From NCBI GenBank assembly GCA_015478725.1, contig JADMIG010000012.1, positions 1 to 64,000 on the forward strand: a stretch of 64,000 bases of DNA, written 5' to 3'. Both the position numbers and the translations under genes were made by a program. Origin of the DNA: Chloroflexota bacterium (lineage in GTDB: Bacteria; Chloroflexota; Limnocylindria; Limnocylindrales; CSP1-4). This document shows, piece by piece, positions 40,276 to 49,225 of this stretch; position 1 is the first letter of the stretch; each line of letters opens with the position of its first letter. The notes below the pieces were generated by a model that searched no databases, was not told the DNA's origin, and worked only from the letters and a program-made list of their open reading frames with translations.

Positions 40276-41610
40276 CTAGCCGCGGAACGAGCGGTCGGCG
40301 ATCTCGAGGGCGCGGTCCACGATCTCGAATGCCTCGCCGAGCTGCGCTTCGCTGATGCAGAGCGGCGGGTTCGTGTGGATCGAGTTGTTCGCGATCATCG
40401 TGTAGAGGCCGTTCTCGCGGAAGAACGTCCCGATCGCCTTCATCTCGTCGCTCGTGCCGTTGAACGGGGTGAGCGGCTCGTACGGCTCGCGGCTGCGGAC
40501 GAGGTCGAGGATGCCGAACAGGCCGAGGCTGCGATGGGCGCCGACGCTCGGGTGCTTCGCGGCGAGGGCCTCGTGATGCGCGCGCATGACCTCGCCCATC
40601 CGGGCGGCGTTGGCGATGAGGTCGTCCTCCTCGTACACCTCGATCGTCGCGAGCGCCGCGGCGAGGCTCAGCGGATGGCTGCTGTACGTGAGCCCGCCGT
40701 AGTACATCTTCGTCTCGAAGAACTCGGCGATGTGGTGGCGCATCGCGACCGCGCCGAGCGGCAGGTAGCTGCTCGTGAGGCCCTTTGCCATCGTCATGAG
40801 GTCGGGCACGGTGTCCCAGTGGTCGACGGCGAACCAGCGCCCGGTCCGCCCGAAGCCCGCCATCACCTCGTCGGCGACCATGAGGATGCCGTGCCGATCG
40901 CAGATCTCGCGGACGCCGGCGATGTAGCCGTCCGGCGGGATGAGGATCCCGTTCGTGCCGACGATCGTCTCGAGGAAGACCGCCGCGATCGTGTGCGCCC
41001 CCTCGTAGCGGATGACGTCCTCGAGGCCCTGCAGGCTCTCGGCGACCGGGCGCGGTCCGGGCTCGCCCCAGCGGTGCGTGTCCGGGTAGCGGACCACCCC
41101 GACGATGCCCGGCTCGTTCGCCCAGCGGCGCGGATCGCCGGTGAGGGTCATCGCCCCCATCGTCGCCCCGTGGTAGCTGCGGTAGCGGGCGAGGATCTTG
41201 TGGCGGCCGCTGTAGTGTCGGGCGAGCTTGATCGCGTTCTCGATCGCCTCCGCCCCGCCGAGGGTGAAGAAGACCTTGTCCAGGTCGCCCGGCATGATCT
41301 CGGCGAGCTTCGCCCCGAGCCTGGCCCGCGGCTCGGTCGCGAAGGCCGGCTGGACGTACTGCAGCTTGGCCGCCTGGGCGCTGATCGCGTCGATGACGCG
41401 GCGGTCACCGTGGCCGATGTTCACCGACATGAGCTGGCTGTTGAAGTCGATGATCCGGCGGCCGTCGGGGGTATAGAGATAGATCCCCTCGGCGTGGTCG
41501 ATCGCGATCGGGTCGACGGCGCCCTGGACGGACCAGGAGAAGAAGGTGTGTTCGCGGGACAGGCGGACGATCTCCTCGGCCGTCATGGCGGGGGCCGTGC
41601 TGATACCCAT
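40276..41610 (-). CDS. Class III aminotransferase, candidate beta-alanine or omega-amino acid transaminase
   Basis: A 444-aa PLP enzyme. Family features are YLYTPDGRRIIDFNSQL, VFFTLGGAEAIENAIKLARHY, YRSYHGATMGAMTLTGDPRR, ILMVADEVMAGFGRTGRWFA and the PLP lysine in LMTMAKGLTSSYLPLGAVA (~Lys 290). Its neighbours (beta-ureidopropionase, dihydropyrimidinase, malonate-semialdehyde dehydrogenase, importer) suggest it transaminates beta-alanine to malonic semialdehyde; other omega-amino donors remain possible. The ATG at 41610 (MGISTAPAM) is used; a second ATG eight codons in is possible. First gene of the importer operon. Confidence 0.88.
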   Translation of the reverse strand: MGISTAPAMTAEEIVRLSREHTFFSWSVQGAVDPIAIDHAEGIYLYTPDGRRIIDFNSQLMSVNIGHGDRRVIDAISAQAAKLQYVQPAFATEPRARLGAKLAEIMPGDLDKVFFTLGGAEAIENAIKLARHYSGRHKILARYRSYHGATMGAMTLTGDPRRWANEPGIVGVVRYPDTHRWGEPGPRPVAESLQGLEDVIRYEGAHTIAAVFLETIVGTNGILIPPDGYIAGVREICDRHGILMVADEVMAGFGRTGRWFAVDHWDTVPDLMTMAKGLTSSYLPLGAVAMRHHIAEFFETKMYYGGLTYSSHPLSLAAALATIEVYEEDDLIANAARMGEVMRAHHEALAAKHPSVGAHRSLGLFGILDLVRSREPYEPLTPFNGTSDEMKAIGTFFRENGLYTMIANNSIHTNPPLCISEAQLGEAFEIVDRALEIADRSFRG

Positions 41611-41783
41611 CGGATACCTCGGATCTGTCGGAGCGGGGCGGATCCGGCCCCGCGACGTGCCCTGATGCAGCCGCCTCCCGGCTGCGGGCCCGGACGCGGC
41701 GCGCGGTCGCGGCGGGACGACCGTGGTCGCCATTACACCACAACCGGTACCATGCCACGGAGAGGATCCGCGCTTGAGGTGAC

Positions 41784-43937
41784 ATGGAACACGGACGTCG
41801 TCCGCCCGCCGCCGCCCTCCGGACCGCCGTCCTCGTGACCCTCGTCCTCGCCGCGGGATCGATCGGACCGGCGCCTGCATCGGCCACGGTCCTCGTTCCC
41901 TTCACCGTCGCCGGCTCCGAGCCGCTCGGGCCGGGAACCGTCCACACGTGGGGCAGCCTCACCACGGACGCCGGCCCATCGGTGGCGAACATCGTGCGGG
42001 TGGATCCAGCCGCCCCGAACGTCCATCTCGAGTCGCTCGTATCGAACGACACAGTCGCCGGGCTGGAGACCGTCTCATCCATGGCCAGCCGGGAAAGCAC
42101 GCCCGGTCACCGTGTCGTCGCCGCGGTGAACGGCGACTTCTGGAGCGGCTACGGCGGCGTGCTCGCGGCGCCGAACGGCACCCAGATCCACGGCGGAGAG
42201 CTCGTGACGGCCCGGCGCGGGTCGCGGCCGCTGATCGGGGTGGATGCGGCCGGCGTCATCCGGATGGATGACGTGACCGAGACGATGACCCTCGACGTGG
42301 GCGGCGGGCTCGTGGTCCCCATCACCCGCTTCAATCAGGCCCGCAACGAGTACGAGACCGCGCTCTTCTCGCCCCGTTTCGGCACCTCGACGGGGACCGA
42401 CGCGACGGGGACCGAGGTCGTGCTCAGCGGCGTTCCCGGCCCGATCGCCCCGAGCGGCACGTACGTCGCGACCGTCCAGTCGATCGGCATCGGCGTCGGC
42501 GACACCGCGCTCGCGCCGGGCACCCTCGTCCTGTCGCGGGCGGGGACCGATTCGTACCTCAACGCACTCGTGCCGGGCCAGAGCGTCACGATCGCCACGG
42601 CGATCACTCCCGGCTGGGAGGGCGTCACCGAGGCGATCGGCGGAGGCGAGTGGATCCTCCGCGGCGGCGTGGTCGGGGTGAACCCGCCGTGGTCCGGGGC
42701 AGGCACCGCCAACGCCCGGACGGCCGTCGGCATCACGGCGGACGGGAAGCTGCTCATCGCCACGGTCGACGGCCAGCTCCCGGGCTACAGCGCCGGCATC
42801 GACCTCACGGACCTCGCGGGATTGCTCCAGGGCCAGGGAGCCGTCAGCGCGATCAACTTCGACGGCGGCGGATCGACGACGCTCGTCGCCCGCCGACCGG
42901 GCGACGCGATGGCCGGCCTCGTGAACCGGCCGTCGGACGGCGCTCCACGGGCGGTGACGAATGCGCTCGCGGTCGTGAGCACGGCCCCGGACGGGCCGAT
43001 CGCGGGGCTCGCCATCCGGCCCGCTCCCGCGAGTGTCGCGGTCGGTTCGGCCACGACCTTCTCGGCCGTCGGCTGGGACACCGCGATCAACGCCGTCCCG
43101 GTCCCGCCCTCGAGCGTCGGCTGGTCGGCGAGCGGCGGGACGATCGATCCGAGCGGCAGATTCCTCGCCGCCACGCCGGGGCCGGCGATGATCCAGGCGG
43201 TCGCCCTCGGCCTGAGTGCGAGCGCGACGTTTCCGGTGGTCGTCGCGACGGACACCACGCCGCCGATCGCCGGCCCGCCGATCGCCTCGTTCGTGACCGG
43301 CTGGATGGCCGGCCAGACGGCGATCGCGGTCCAGCTCGCCTGGCCCGCGGCGACCGACGTGGGGAGCGGCGTCGCCGCCTATCACGTGTGGATGAGCGCG
43401 AACGGGGCCGCCTACACGGCCGTGCCGCTGTTCGGACCGCTCGTCCGGTCGGCCGTCGTCCGGGTCGCGCCGGGGCCGACGTACCGCTTCGCCGTCGATG
43501 CGATGGACGGCGCCGGCAACGTGAGCCCGAAGGCGGTGGGCCCCCGCATCACCCAGACGGTGGTCCAGGAAGGGAGTTCGACCGTGGCCTACCGCGGGCG
43601 GTGGGCCCGCTTCACCGCCGCCGGCTACTACGGGGGCGCCGTGCGGGCCGCGACGACCGGCGGGACGTCCGTCACGATCCGTTTTAGCGGATCCGACGTG
43701 GCGTGGGTGTCGAGCATCGGGCCGGACCGTGGCGCCGCCCTCGTGTTCGTCGATGGACGGCTTGCGGCGACGATCGACCTGCGGGCGGCGAAGTCGGCCG
43801 CACGGCGGGTCGTCTTCCGGACGGGCTGGGCGACGGTGGGCCGCCACGTCCTCGAGATCCGACCACGCGCGACCGCCGGGAGGCCGCGAGTGGACGTCGA
43901 TGCCTTCCTCATCGAGGTGACGCGACCGGCGCCCTGA
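41784..43937 (+). CDS. Secreted phosphodiester glycosidase (NAGPA-domain) protein with Ig/FN3-like modules
   Basis: A 717-aa protein with a signal peptide (VLVTLVLAAGSIGPAPASA). Residues ~95-400 are the NAGPA domain, the enzyme family of the uncovering enzyme and related bacterial exopolysaccharide glycosidases: AAVNGDFWSGYGG, GVNPPWSG, INFDGGGSTTLVARRPGD and the closing LVNRPSDGAPRAVTNALAVVS. A bacterial Ig-like domain (~405-480), an FN3-like domain (~490-590) and a C-terminal jelly-roll domain (~595-717) follow; no anchor is seen, so it is likely released. It is unrelated in function to the neighbouring catabolic genes; a TACCAT promoter-like element at 41748 precedes it. Confidence 0.85.
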   Translation: MEHGRRPPAAALRTAVLVTLVLAAGSIGPAPASATVLVPFTVAGSEPLGPGTVHTWGSLTTDAGPSVANIVRVDPAAPNVHLESLVSNDTVAGLETVSSMASRESTPGHRVVAAVNGDFWSGYGGVLAAPNGTQIHGGELVTARRGSRPLIGVDAAGVIRMDDVTETMTLDVGGGLVVPITRFNQARNEYETALFSPRFGTSTGTDATGTEVVLSGVPGPIAPSGTYVATVQSIGIGVGDTALAPGTLVLSRAGTDSYLNALVPGQSVTIATAITPGWEGVTEAIGGGEWILRGGVVGVNPPWSGAGTANARTAVGITADGKLLIATVDGQLPGYSAGIDLTDLAGLLQGQGAVSAINFDGGGSTTLVARRPGDAMAGLVNRPSDGAPRAVTNALAVVSTAPDGPIAGLAIRPAPASVAVGSATTFSAVGWDTAINAVPVPPSSVGWSASGGTIDPSGRFLAATPGPAMIQAVALGLSASATFPVVVATDTTPPIAGPPIASFVTGWMAGQTAIAVQLAWPAATDVGSGVAAYHVWMSANGAAYTAVPLFGPLVRSAVVRVAPGPTYRFAVDAMDGAGNVSPKAVGPRITQTVVQEGSSTVAYRGRWARFTAAGYYGGAVRAATTGGTSVTIRFSGSDVAWVSSIGPDRGAALVFVDGRLAATIDLRAAKSAARRVVFRTGWATVGRHVLEIRPRATAGRPRVDVDAFLIEVTRPAP

Positions 43938-43952
43938 CGAGGAGCCGCCCGT

Positions 43953-45407
43953 TCAACGTGTGGGCGCCACCGTCGCGTCGAGCGCATCGCGTGCGGCTCG
44001 GGCGCAGCGGAGGATCGCCTCCGCGGAGCGGTCGATGTCGGCGGGCGTCGTCTGCCAGCCGCTCACGGAGACCCGCATGGCCGTCATGTCGTGCCACGTC
44101 GTCCCACCGAGCCAGCACGTGCCGTCGGCCTGGACGCGGGCGATGACGTCGCGGGTCAGCGCATCCGCCGCCGGGTCGGGGCTCGGAGCCGCCGCCGGGT
44201 CGTTCGGCAAGAATCGGACGAGCACCTGGTTGAGCACCACCTCGTTGAGGATCGCGACCCCCGCTTCGGTCGCCAGCCCTTCCGCCATCCGGGAGGCGTT
44301 CGTGCAGTCGCGCTCGATGAGCTCGGCGAGCCCCTGCCGCCCGAGGGACGCGAGGGCGGCCCAGACCGCGAAGCCGCGCGCCCGGCGCGACGACTCGGGT
44401 ACCCAGTTGTAGCTGTCGCGTTCGGCCCCGCCGGTCTCCACGTAGTACGCCGCCCCAAGGCGCATCGCCACCTGGTGCGCAGCCACGTCGCGGACGAACA
44501 CGAGTCCCGAGTCGTACGGCACGTTGAGCCACTTGTGGGCATCCGTCGTCCACGAGTCCGCGAGCTCGATGCCGGCGACGAGGTGCCGCCGCGCGGGTGC
44601 CACGGCCGCCCACAGTCCAAAGGCACCGTCCACGTGGAGCCAGCCGCCGTGGCCGCGCACGGCGGCGACGATCTCCGGCAATGGATCGAACGCGCCACTG
44701 TTCACGTTGCCGGACTGGGCGCAGACGATGGTCGGCCCGTCGAGGCCGGCGAGGGTCGCCCGAAGGGCGTCCGGTCGCATCCGGCCCTGCCCGTCCGCGG
44801 CGACCCGATGGACATGGCGGGCGCCCCGCCCCAGGCCGAGCATCTGGAGTGACGCGAAGATCGTCACGTGCGCCTCGGCGCCGACGACGACGTTGATCGG
44901 TGGGGCCCCGACGAGTCCCTCCTCCTCCACGTCCCAGCCCACGTCGCGGAGGACGCGGTCACGGGCCGCCGCGAGCGCCGTGAAGGTCGCCATCGTCGCC
45001 CCGGTCGGAAAGCCGACGCTCGTTCCGCTCGGAAGGCCGAACAGCTCGACGAGCCATCGCCCGGCCACCTCCTCGGCGACGGCCGCCGCGGGCGACAGCG
45101 CGTAGAGCCCGGCGTTCTGGTTCCAGGCGGTCGTCAGCCAGTCTGCCGCGGTCGCCGCGGGATGCCCGCTGCCCACGACGAAGCCAAAGTAGCGCGGCCC
45201 GGCGGACGCGACGAGGCCCGGGTCCGCCGCGGCGGCCAGCCGCTCGATGACCTCACGGGGCTCCGTGGTGGCCTCGGGCAGGGGGCCGCCGAGCGCTGCG
45301 CGCAGGGCATCGAGGTCGACCGGTCGCGCTACCGGCCGCTCGTCCAGGCCTGCCCGGTAGTCGGCCGCCAGTCTCGCCGTGCGCCCGAACAGTGCGCGCT
45401 CGTCCAT
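43953..45407 (-). CDS. PLP-dependent group II amino acid decarboxylase
   Basis: A 484-aa enzyme: PRYFGFVVGSGHPAATAADWL, WLVELFGLPSGTSVGFPTGAT, VVVGAEAHVTIFASLQMLG, IVCAQSGNVNSGAFDPL, WLHVDGAFGLWAAVAPA and PLP lysine in WTTDAHKWLNVPYDSG. Family members act on aspartate, cysteine sulfinate, DABA, tyrosine or tryptophan; the substrate is not determinable by eye. Aspartate would give beta-alanine, relevant to the flanking pathway, but this is only a possibility. It converges with the glycosidase gene (15-bp gap) and is divergent from pydC. Confidence 0.88.
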   Translation of the reverse strand: MDERALFGRTARLAADYRAGLDERPVARPVDLDALRAALGGPLPEATTEPREVIERLAAAADPGLVASAGPRYFGFVVGSGHPAATAADWLTTAWNQNAGLYALSPAAAVAEEVAGRWLVELFGLPSGTSVGFPTGATMATFTALAAARDRVLRDVGWDVEEEGLVGAPPINVVVGAEAHVTIFASLQMLGLGRGARHVHRVAADGQGRMRPDALRATLAGLDGPTIVCAQSGNVNSGAFDPLPEIVAAVRGHGGWLHVDGAFGLWAAVAPARRHLVAGIELADSWTTDAHKWLNVPYDSGLVFVRDVAAHQVAMRLGAAYYVETGGAERDSYNWVPESSRRARGFAVWAALASLGRQGLAELIERDCTNASRMAEGLATEAGVAILNEVVLNQVLVRFLPNDPAAAPSPDPAADALTRDVIARVQADGTCWLGGTTWHDMTAMRVSVSGWQTTPADIDRSAEAILRCARAARDALDATVAPTR

Positions 45408-45466
45408 CGTCCACCTCGTGCGTGTTCGGCCGATCGTACCGCCCTTCGACCGCCGCAGCCCCGGTG

Positions 45467-45472
45467 TACGAT
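45467..45472 (+). promoter_or_regulatory. -10-like TACGAT upstream of the beta-ureidopropionase gene
   Basis: GGTGTACGAT, 71 bp upstream of the ATG at 45544, resembles the elements before ppk, upp and merR-arsC. No -35 is clear. Confidence 0.35.
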
Positions 45473-45543
45473 TCCGTCCTTCGATCGGCAACTGCGAATC
45501 ATCGGACTCGACGCAGTCGAGCGTCTCGAGGAGGGACCCGACC

Positions 45544-46392
45544 ATGCCCCGGATCGTGCGCGGTGCGCTGCTCCAGGCGAGCTGGACCGGCGACAAGGAA
45601 ACGATGATCCAGAAGCACGAGCAGGCCGCCCACGACGCCGCGAAGCAGGGCGCCCAGGTCATGTGCTTCCAGGAGCTGTTCTACGGCCCGTACTTCTGCC
45701 AGGTCCAGGAGCCGCAGTACTACTCGTACACGGAGCTCATCCCGGATGGTCCGACGACCGCCCGGATGCAGGCCCTCGCGAAGGAGACCGGGATGGTCCT
45801 CGTCGTGCCGATGTACGAGGAGGACGAGACGGCGAGCGGGATCTACTACAACACGGCGGCGGTCATCGACGCCGACGGGACCTATCTCGGCAAGTACCGC
45901 AAGACGCACATCCCGCACGTCAAGGGCTTCTGGGAGAAGTACTACTTCCGGCCGGGCAACCTCGGCTACCCGGTATTCGAGACGGCCGTCGGCAAGGTCG
46001 GCGTGTACATCTGCTACGACCGCCATTTCCCCGAGGGGGCACGGGCGCTCGGCCTCAACGGCGCAGAGATGGTGTTCATCCCGAGCGCGACATCGCGCGG
46101 CCTGTCCGAGTACCTCTGGAGGATCGAGCAGGTCAGCCACGCCGTCGCCAACGGGTACTTCGTCGGGACGATCAATCGGGTCGGGATCGAACCGCTCGGC
46201 GACGACGACTTCTACGGCCAGAGCTACTTCTGCGACCCGCGCGGGCAGTTCATCGGCGCGGTCGGCGACGCGCACGCCGAGGAGCTCCTCGTTCGCGACA
46301 TGGATCTCGACAGGATCGTCGAGGTCCGCCAGACGTGGCAGTTCTATCGCGACCGTCGACCGGACATGTACGAGGACCTCGTCACACCATGA
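45544..46392 (+). CDS. pydC: Beta-ureidopropionase (N-carbamoyl-beta-alanine amidohydrolase), nitrilase family
   Basis: A 282-aa enzyme. The Glu-Lys-Cys triad is E44 (MCFQELFYG), K120 (KYRKTHIPH) and C157 (VYICYDRHFPEGAR). The segment HVKGFWEKYYFRPGNLG is typical of the beta-alanine-synthase subgroup rather than general nitrilases. It converts N-carbamoyl-beta-alanine to beta-alanine, CO2 and ammonia, the last ring-opening product step. GAGGAGGGACC precedes the ATG. Followed closely by a 126-aa gene, the LLM enzyme and dihydropyrimidinase, all on the + strand. Confidence 0.93.
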   Translation: MPRIVRGALLQASWTGDKETMIQKHEQAAHDAAKQGAQVMCFQELFYGPYFCQVQEPQYYSYTELIPDGPTTARMQALAKETGMVLVVPMYEEDETASGIYYNTAAVIDADGTYLGKYRKTHIPHVKGFWEKYYFRPGNLGYPVFETAVGKVGVYICYDRHFPEGARALGLNGAEMVFIPSATSRGLSEYLWRIEQVSHAVANGYFVGTINRVGIEPLGDDDFYGQSYFCDPRGQFIGAVGDAHAEELLVRDMDLDRIVEVRQTWQFYRDRRPDMYEDLVTP

Positions 46393-46411
46393 CGCGAAGG
46401 GACGCTGTCCG

Positions 46412-46792
46412 ATGACCGAGGACCTGCACGAGTCGCACGAGTCGAACCTCCACCCGGCGGGCGCCGGGCCGAACGACGCGCCCGGCCGGGCCGATGGCGA
46501 CGCGCCCGATCGCGGCGACGAAGCGCCCGGCCGGGCGGACGAAGCCGCGGCGATCGCCGAGTCCGCTGCCGAGATCGGGGTCGGAGCGATCATCGCCCCG
46601 TTCACCGGTGGCCAGACGGTCGAGATGGTCGAGTCGCTCGTCTCGATCGTCGAGGCCGGCGTCGATCACCTGACCCACCTCGGTGACCATCACCCGCCGG
46701 ACGCGCCGAGCTCCGTCTCCGACGCGATGGTGAAGCCGGCCGCCGAACCATCCGAGCCGGCCGAATCGCACGCGCCTCGCGAGGCCCCCTGA
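46412..46792 (+). CDS. Small acidic hypothetical protein between pydC and the LLM enzyme
   Basis: A 126-aa protein, strongly acidic at both ends and low in aromatic residues. The ends are disordered (Asp, Glu, His, Pro and Ala); the middle, AAAIAESAAEIGVGAIIAPFTGGQTVEMVESLVSIVEAG (split here for reading into residues ~46-84), is predicted helical and amphipathic with a glycine-rich turn. No family recognised. It starts 20 bp after pydC and ends 4 bp before the LLM gene, so it is translated in the operon; GAC-rich codon use is like that of neighbours. Confidence 0.6.
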   Translation: MTEDLHESHESNLHPAGAGPNDAPGRADGDAPDRGDEAPGRADEAAAIAESAAEIGVGAIIAPFTGGQTVEMVESLVSIVEAGVDHLTHLGDHHPPDAPSSVSDAMVKPAAEPSEPAESHAPREAP

Positions 46793-46795
46793 CCG

Positions 46796-47803
46796 ATGCG
46801 GTTCGGCTTCACCCTCAAGCTCGACCACCCGATCGAGCGGACCATCGAGCTCACGCGCCGGGCCGAGGACGCCGGCTTCGAGCACGGCTGGGTCTTCGAC
46901 TCGCACGTCCTGTGGCGCGATCCGTACCCCCTCCTCACGCTCATGGCGCAGGCGACGCGGACCCTCCGTCTCGGCACCTGCGTGACGAACCCCGCCACTC
47001 GCGAGCCGTCCGTCACCGCATCCGCGCTCGCCGTGCTCGACGAGCTGAGCGGCGGTCGGATGGATCTCGGGATCGGCCGGGGCGACTCGGCGCGCCGGGT
47101 GCTCGGCAAGCCGCCGACGACGATGGCGACGCTCGAGGAGGCGATCGTCGTCATCCGCGACCTCGTGGAGGGCCGGACCACGACCTACGAGGGGGCCGAG
47201 CTCGCGCTGCCCTGGACCGGACGCTGGAAGCTCCCCGTGTGGGTCGCCGGCTACGGGCCGATGGCGATCGCGATGACCGGGCGCGTCGCGGACGGGCTCA
47301 TCCTCCAGCTCGCCGACCCCGACCTCATCCGCTGGTTCGTCGGTCAGCTGCGGACGGCCGAGGCCGCCGCCGATCGGCCCGCCGGCTCGGTGAAGGTCCA
47401 GGCGGCCGCGCCCGCCCACGTCGGCGAGCGGGGCGAGTGTCGCGAGCGGACCCGATGGTTCCCGGCGCTCGTGAGCAACCATGTCGTGGACCTGGTGAAC
47501 AAGTATCCCCGTGAGCAGCTGCCCGACTCGCTCACCGGCTACGTCCGCGATCGGACCGGCTACGACTACCACCACCACGCGGAGGTCGGCTCGAGCAACG
47601 CCGGTTTCGTGGGCGATGAGGTCACGGACCGGTTCTGCGTGCTCGGGTCGGTGGACGAGCACCTTGCCAAGCTCCGCGAGCTGGCGGAAGCCGGAGTGGA
47701 TCAGTTCAACCTCTACCTGATGAACGGCGACGAGGAGTCGGTCCTCGAGACGTACGGACGTGAGATCGTCCCGGCGCTCCGGGACGGCGCCGCGGTCGGC
47801 TGA
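46796..47803 (+). CDS. LLM-class flavin/F420-dependent oxidoreductase
   Basis: A 335-aa TIM-barrel protein of the bacterial luciferase-like superfamily: MRFGFTLKLDHPIERTIELTRRAEDAGFEHGWVFDS, TLRLGTCVTNPATREPSVTAS, DELSGGRMDLGIGRGDSARR and LPVWVAGYGPMAIAMTGRVADGLI are F420-enzyme-like. The family is frequently seen beside dihydropyrimidinase genes in high-GC bacteria (recalled, not checked). In this locus a reduction or oxidation at the uracil/dihydrouracil level is an attractive role. It lies in the operon pydC-unknown-LLM-dihydropyrimidinase. Confidence 0.9.
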   Translation: MRFGFTLKLDHPIERTIELTRRAEDAGFEHGWVFDSHVLWRDPYPLLTLMAQATRTLRLGTCVTNPATREPSVTASALAVLDELSGGRMDLGIGRGDSARRVLGKPPTTMATLEEAIVVIRDLVEGRTTTYEGAELALPWTGRWKLPVWVAGYGPMAIAMTGRVADGLILQLADPDLIRWFVGQLRTAEAAADRPAGSVKVQAAAPAHVGERGECRERTRWFPALVSNHVVDLVNKYPREQLPDSLTGYVRDRTGYDYHHHAEVGSSNAGFVGDEVTDRFCVLGSVDEHLAKLRELAEAGVDQFNLYLMNGDEESVLETYGREIVPALRDGAAVG

Positions 47804-47827
47804 TCGGCCAGGGAGGACAACGAGACG

Positions 47828-49225
47828 ATGCGCATCCTCATCGTGAACGGGACGGTCGTGACGGCCGAGGGTTCATCGGTCGCCGACGTGTTCGTCGACG
47901 GCGAGACGATCGCGGCGATCGGGCGCGACCTGGCAGCGGCCGGCATGGCCGCCGAGGAAACGATCGAGGCGACCGGCCGCTACGTGATCCCCGGCGCCAT
48001 CGACGTCCATACCCACATGGAGCTGCCGTTCGGCGGCACCTTCGCCAAGGACACGTTCGAGACAGGGACGCGCGCGGCGGCCTTCGGTGGGACGACGACG
48101 ATCGTCGACTTCGCCGTCCAGTCGCGCGGGCAGTCGCTCCGGGCAGGCCTCGACGCCTGGCACGCCAAGGCCCAGGGCAACACCGTCATCGACTACGGCT
48201 TCCACATGATCATGAGCGACGTCAATGACGCAACGCTCGCCGAGATGGACGGGCTCGTCGCCGAGGGCGTGCCGGACTTCAAGCTCTTCACGGCCTACCC
48301 GGGCGTCTTCTACAGCGACGACGGGGCGATCTTCCGGGCGATGCAGCGGACTCGCGGGAACGGCGGGCTCATCATGATGCACGCCGAGAACGGGATGGCG
48401 ATCGACGTGGTCGCCGCCGAAGAGGTCGCGGCCGGCCACGTTTCACCGTATTACCATGGTATCGCGCGATATCCGATCTTCGAGGGCGAGGCGACGAACC
48501 GGGTCATCCGTCTCGCCGAAGCGGCCGGCGTGCCCGTCTACATCGTCCACCTCTCGGCCCGGGAGGCCCTCGACGCCGTGCGCAGCGCCCGCGACCGCGG
48601 GGTCCGCGCCTACGCTGAGACGTGCCCTCAATACCTGTTCCTCTCGCTCGACGACCTCGGCAATGACTTCGAGGGGGCAAAGTTCGTCTGCTCTCCGCCG
48701 ATGCGGACGAAGGACCATCAGCCCGAACTCTGGACCGGCCTCCTGCGCGACGACCTCCAGGTGGTCTCGACCGATCACTGCCCGTTCGACTTCCACGGCC
48801 AGAAGGAGCTCGGCCGGGGAGACTTCCGGAAGATCCCGAACGGCCTCCCGGGCGTCGAGGATCGGCTCGACCTCATGCACGATGGCGGGGTCGTCGGTGG
48901 TCGGATCACCAGGGAGCGCTGGGTCGAGATCTGCTCGACGGCGCCCGCCCGGATGTTCGGTATGTACCCGCGCAAGGGGTCCGTCTCGGTGGGGGCGGAC
49001 GCGGACCTCGTCGTCTACGACCCGAACCGCAAGCGGACGATCAGCGCGTCGACCCACCACATGGACGTCGATTACTCGTGCTACGAGGGTCGGGTCGTGC
49101 AGGGTGCCGCAGACGTGGTCCTGTCCCGCGGCTCGGTCGTCGTCCGCGATGGCGCGTTCGTAGGCCACAAGGGCGCCGGTCGGTTCATCAAGCGGAGCCC
49201 GGCCGACTTCGCACGGGAGCACTGA
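47828..49225 (+). CDS. hydA: Dihydropyrimidinase (D-hydantoinase type)
   Basis: A 465-aa amidohydrolase opening the dihydrouracil ring to N-carbamoyl-beta-alanine. Metal ligands: H61 and H63 (AIDVHTHME), the carbamylated lysine in PDFKLFTAYPG (~Lys 152), then HAENG and a histidine in YIVHLSARE, and the catalytic Asp in VSTDHCPFDF. The pattern matches dihydropyrimidinases rather than allantoinases. Start ATG 47828 is preceded by GGGAGGACAACGAG. Last gene of the + strand operon. Confidence 0.95.
   Translation: MRILIVNGTVVTAEGSSVADVFVDGETIAAIGRDLAAAGMAAEETIEATGRYVIPGAIDVHTHMELPFGGTFAKDTFETGTRAAAFGGTTTIVDFAVQSRGQSLRAGLDAWHAKAQGNTVIDYGFHMIMSDVNDATLAEMDGLVAEGVPDFKLFTAYPGVFYSDDGAIFRAMQRTRGNGGLIMMHAENGMAIDVVAAEEVAAGHVSPYYHGIARYPIFEGEATNRVIRLAEAAGVPVYIVHLSAREALDAVRSARDRGVRAYAETCPQYLFLSLDDLGNDFEGAKFVCSPPMRTKDHQPELWTGLLRDDLQVVSTDHCPFDFHGQKELGRGDFRKIPNGLPGVEDRLDLMHDGGVVGGRITRERWVEICSTAPARMFGMYPRKGSVSVGADADLVVYDPNRKRTISASTHHMDVDYSCYEGRVVQGAADVVLSRGSVVVRDGAFVGHKGAGRFIKRSPADFAREH

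Noticed and set aside
39184-41838. + strand open frame opposite the importer and aminotransferase genes
   Set aside because: Antisense shadow of genes with Walker and PLP motifs.
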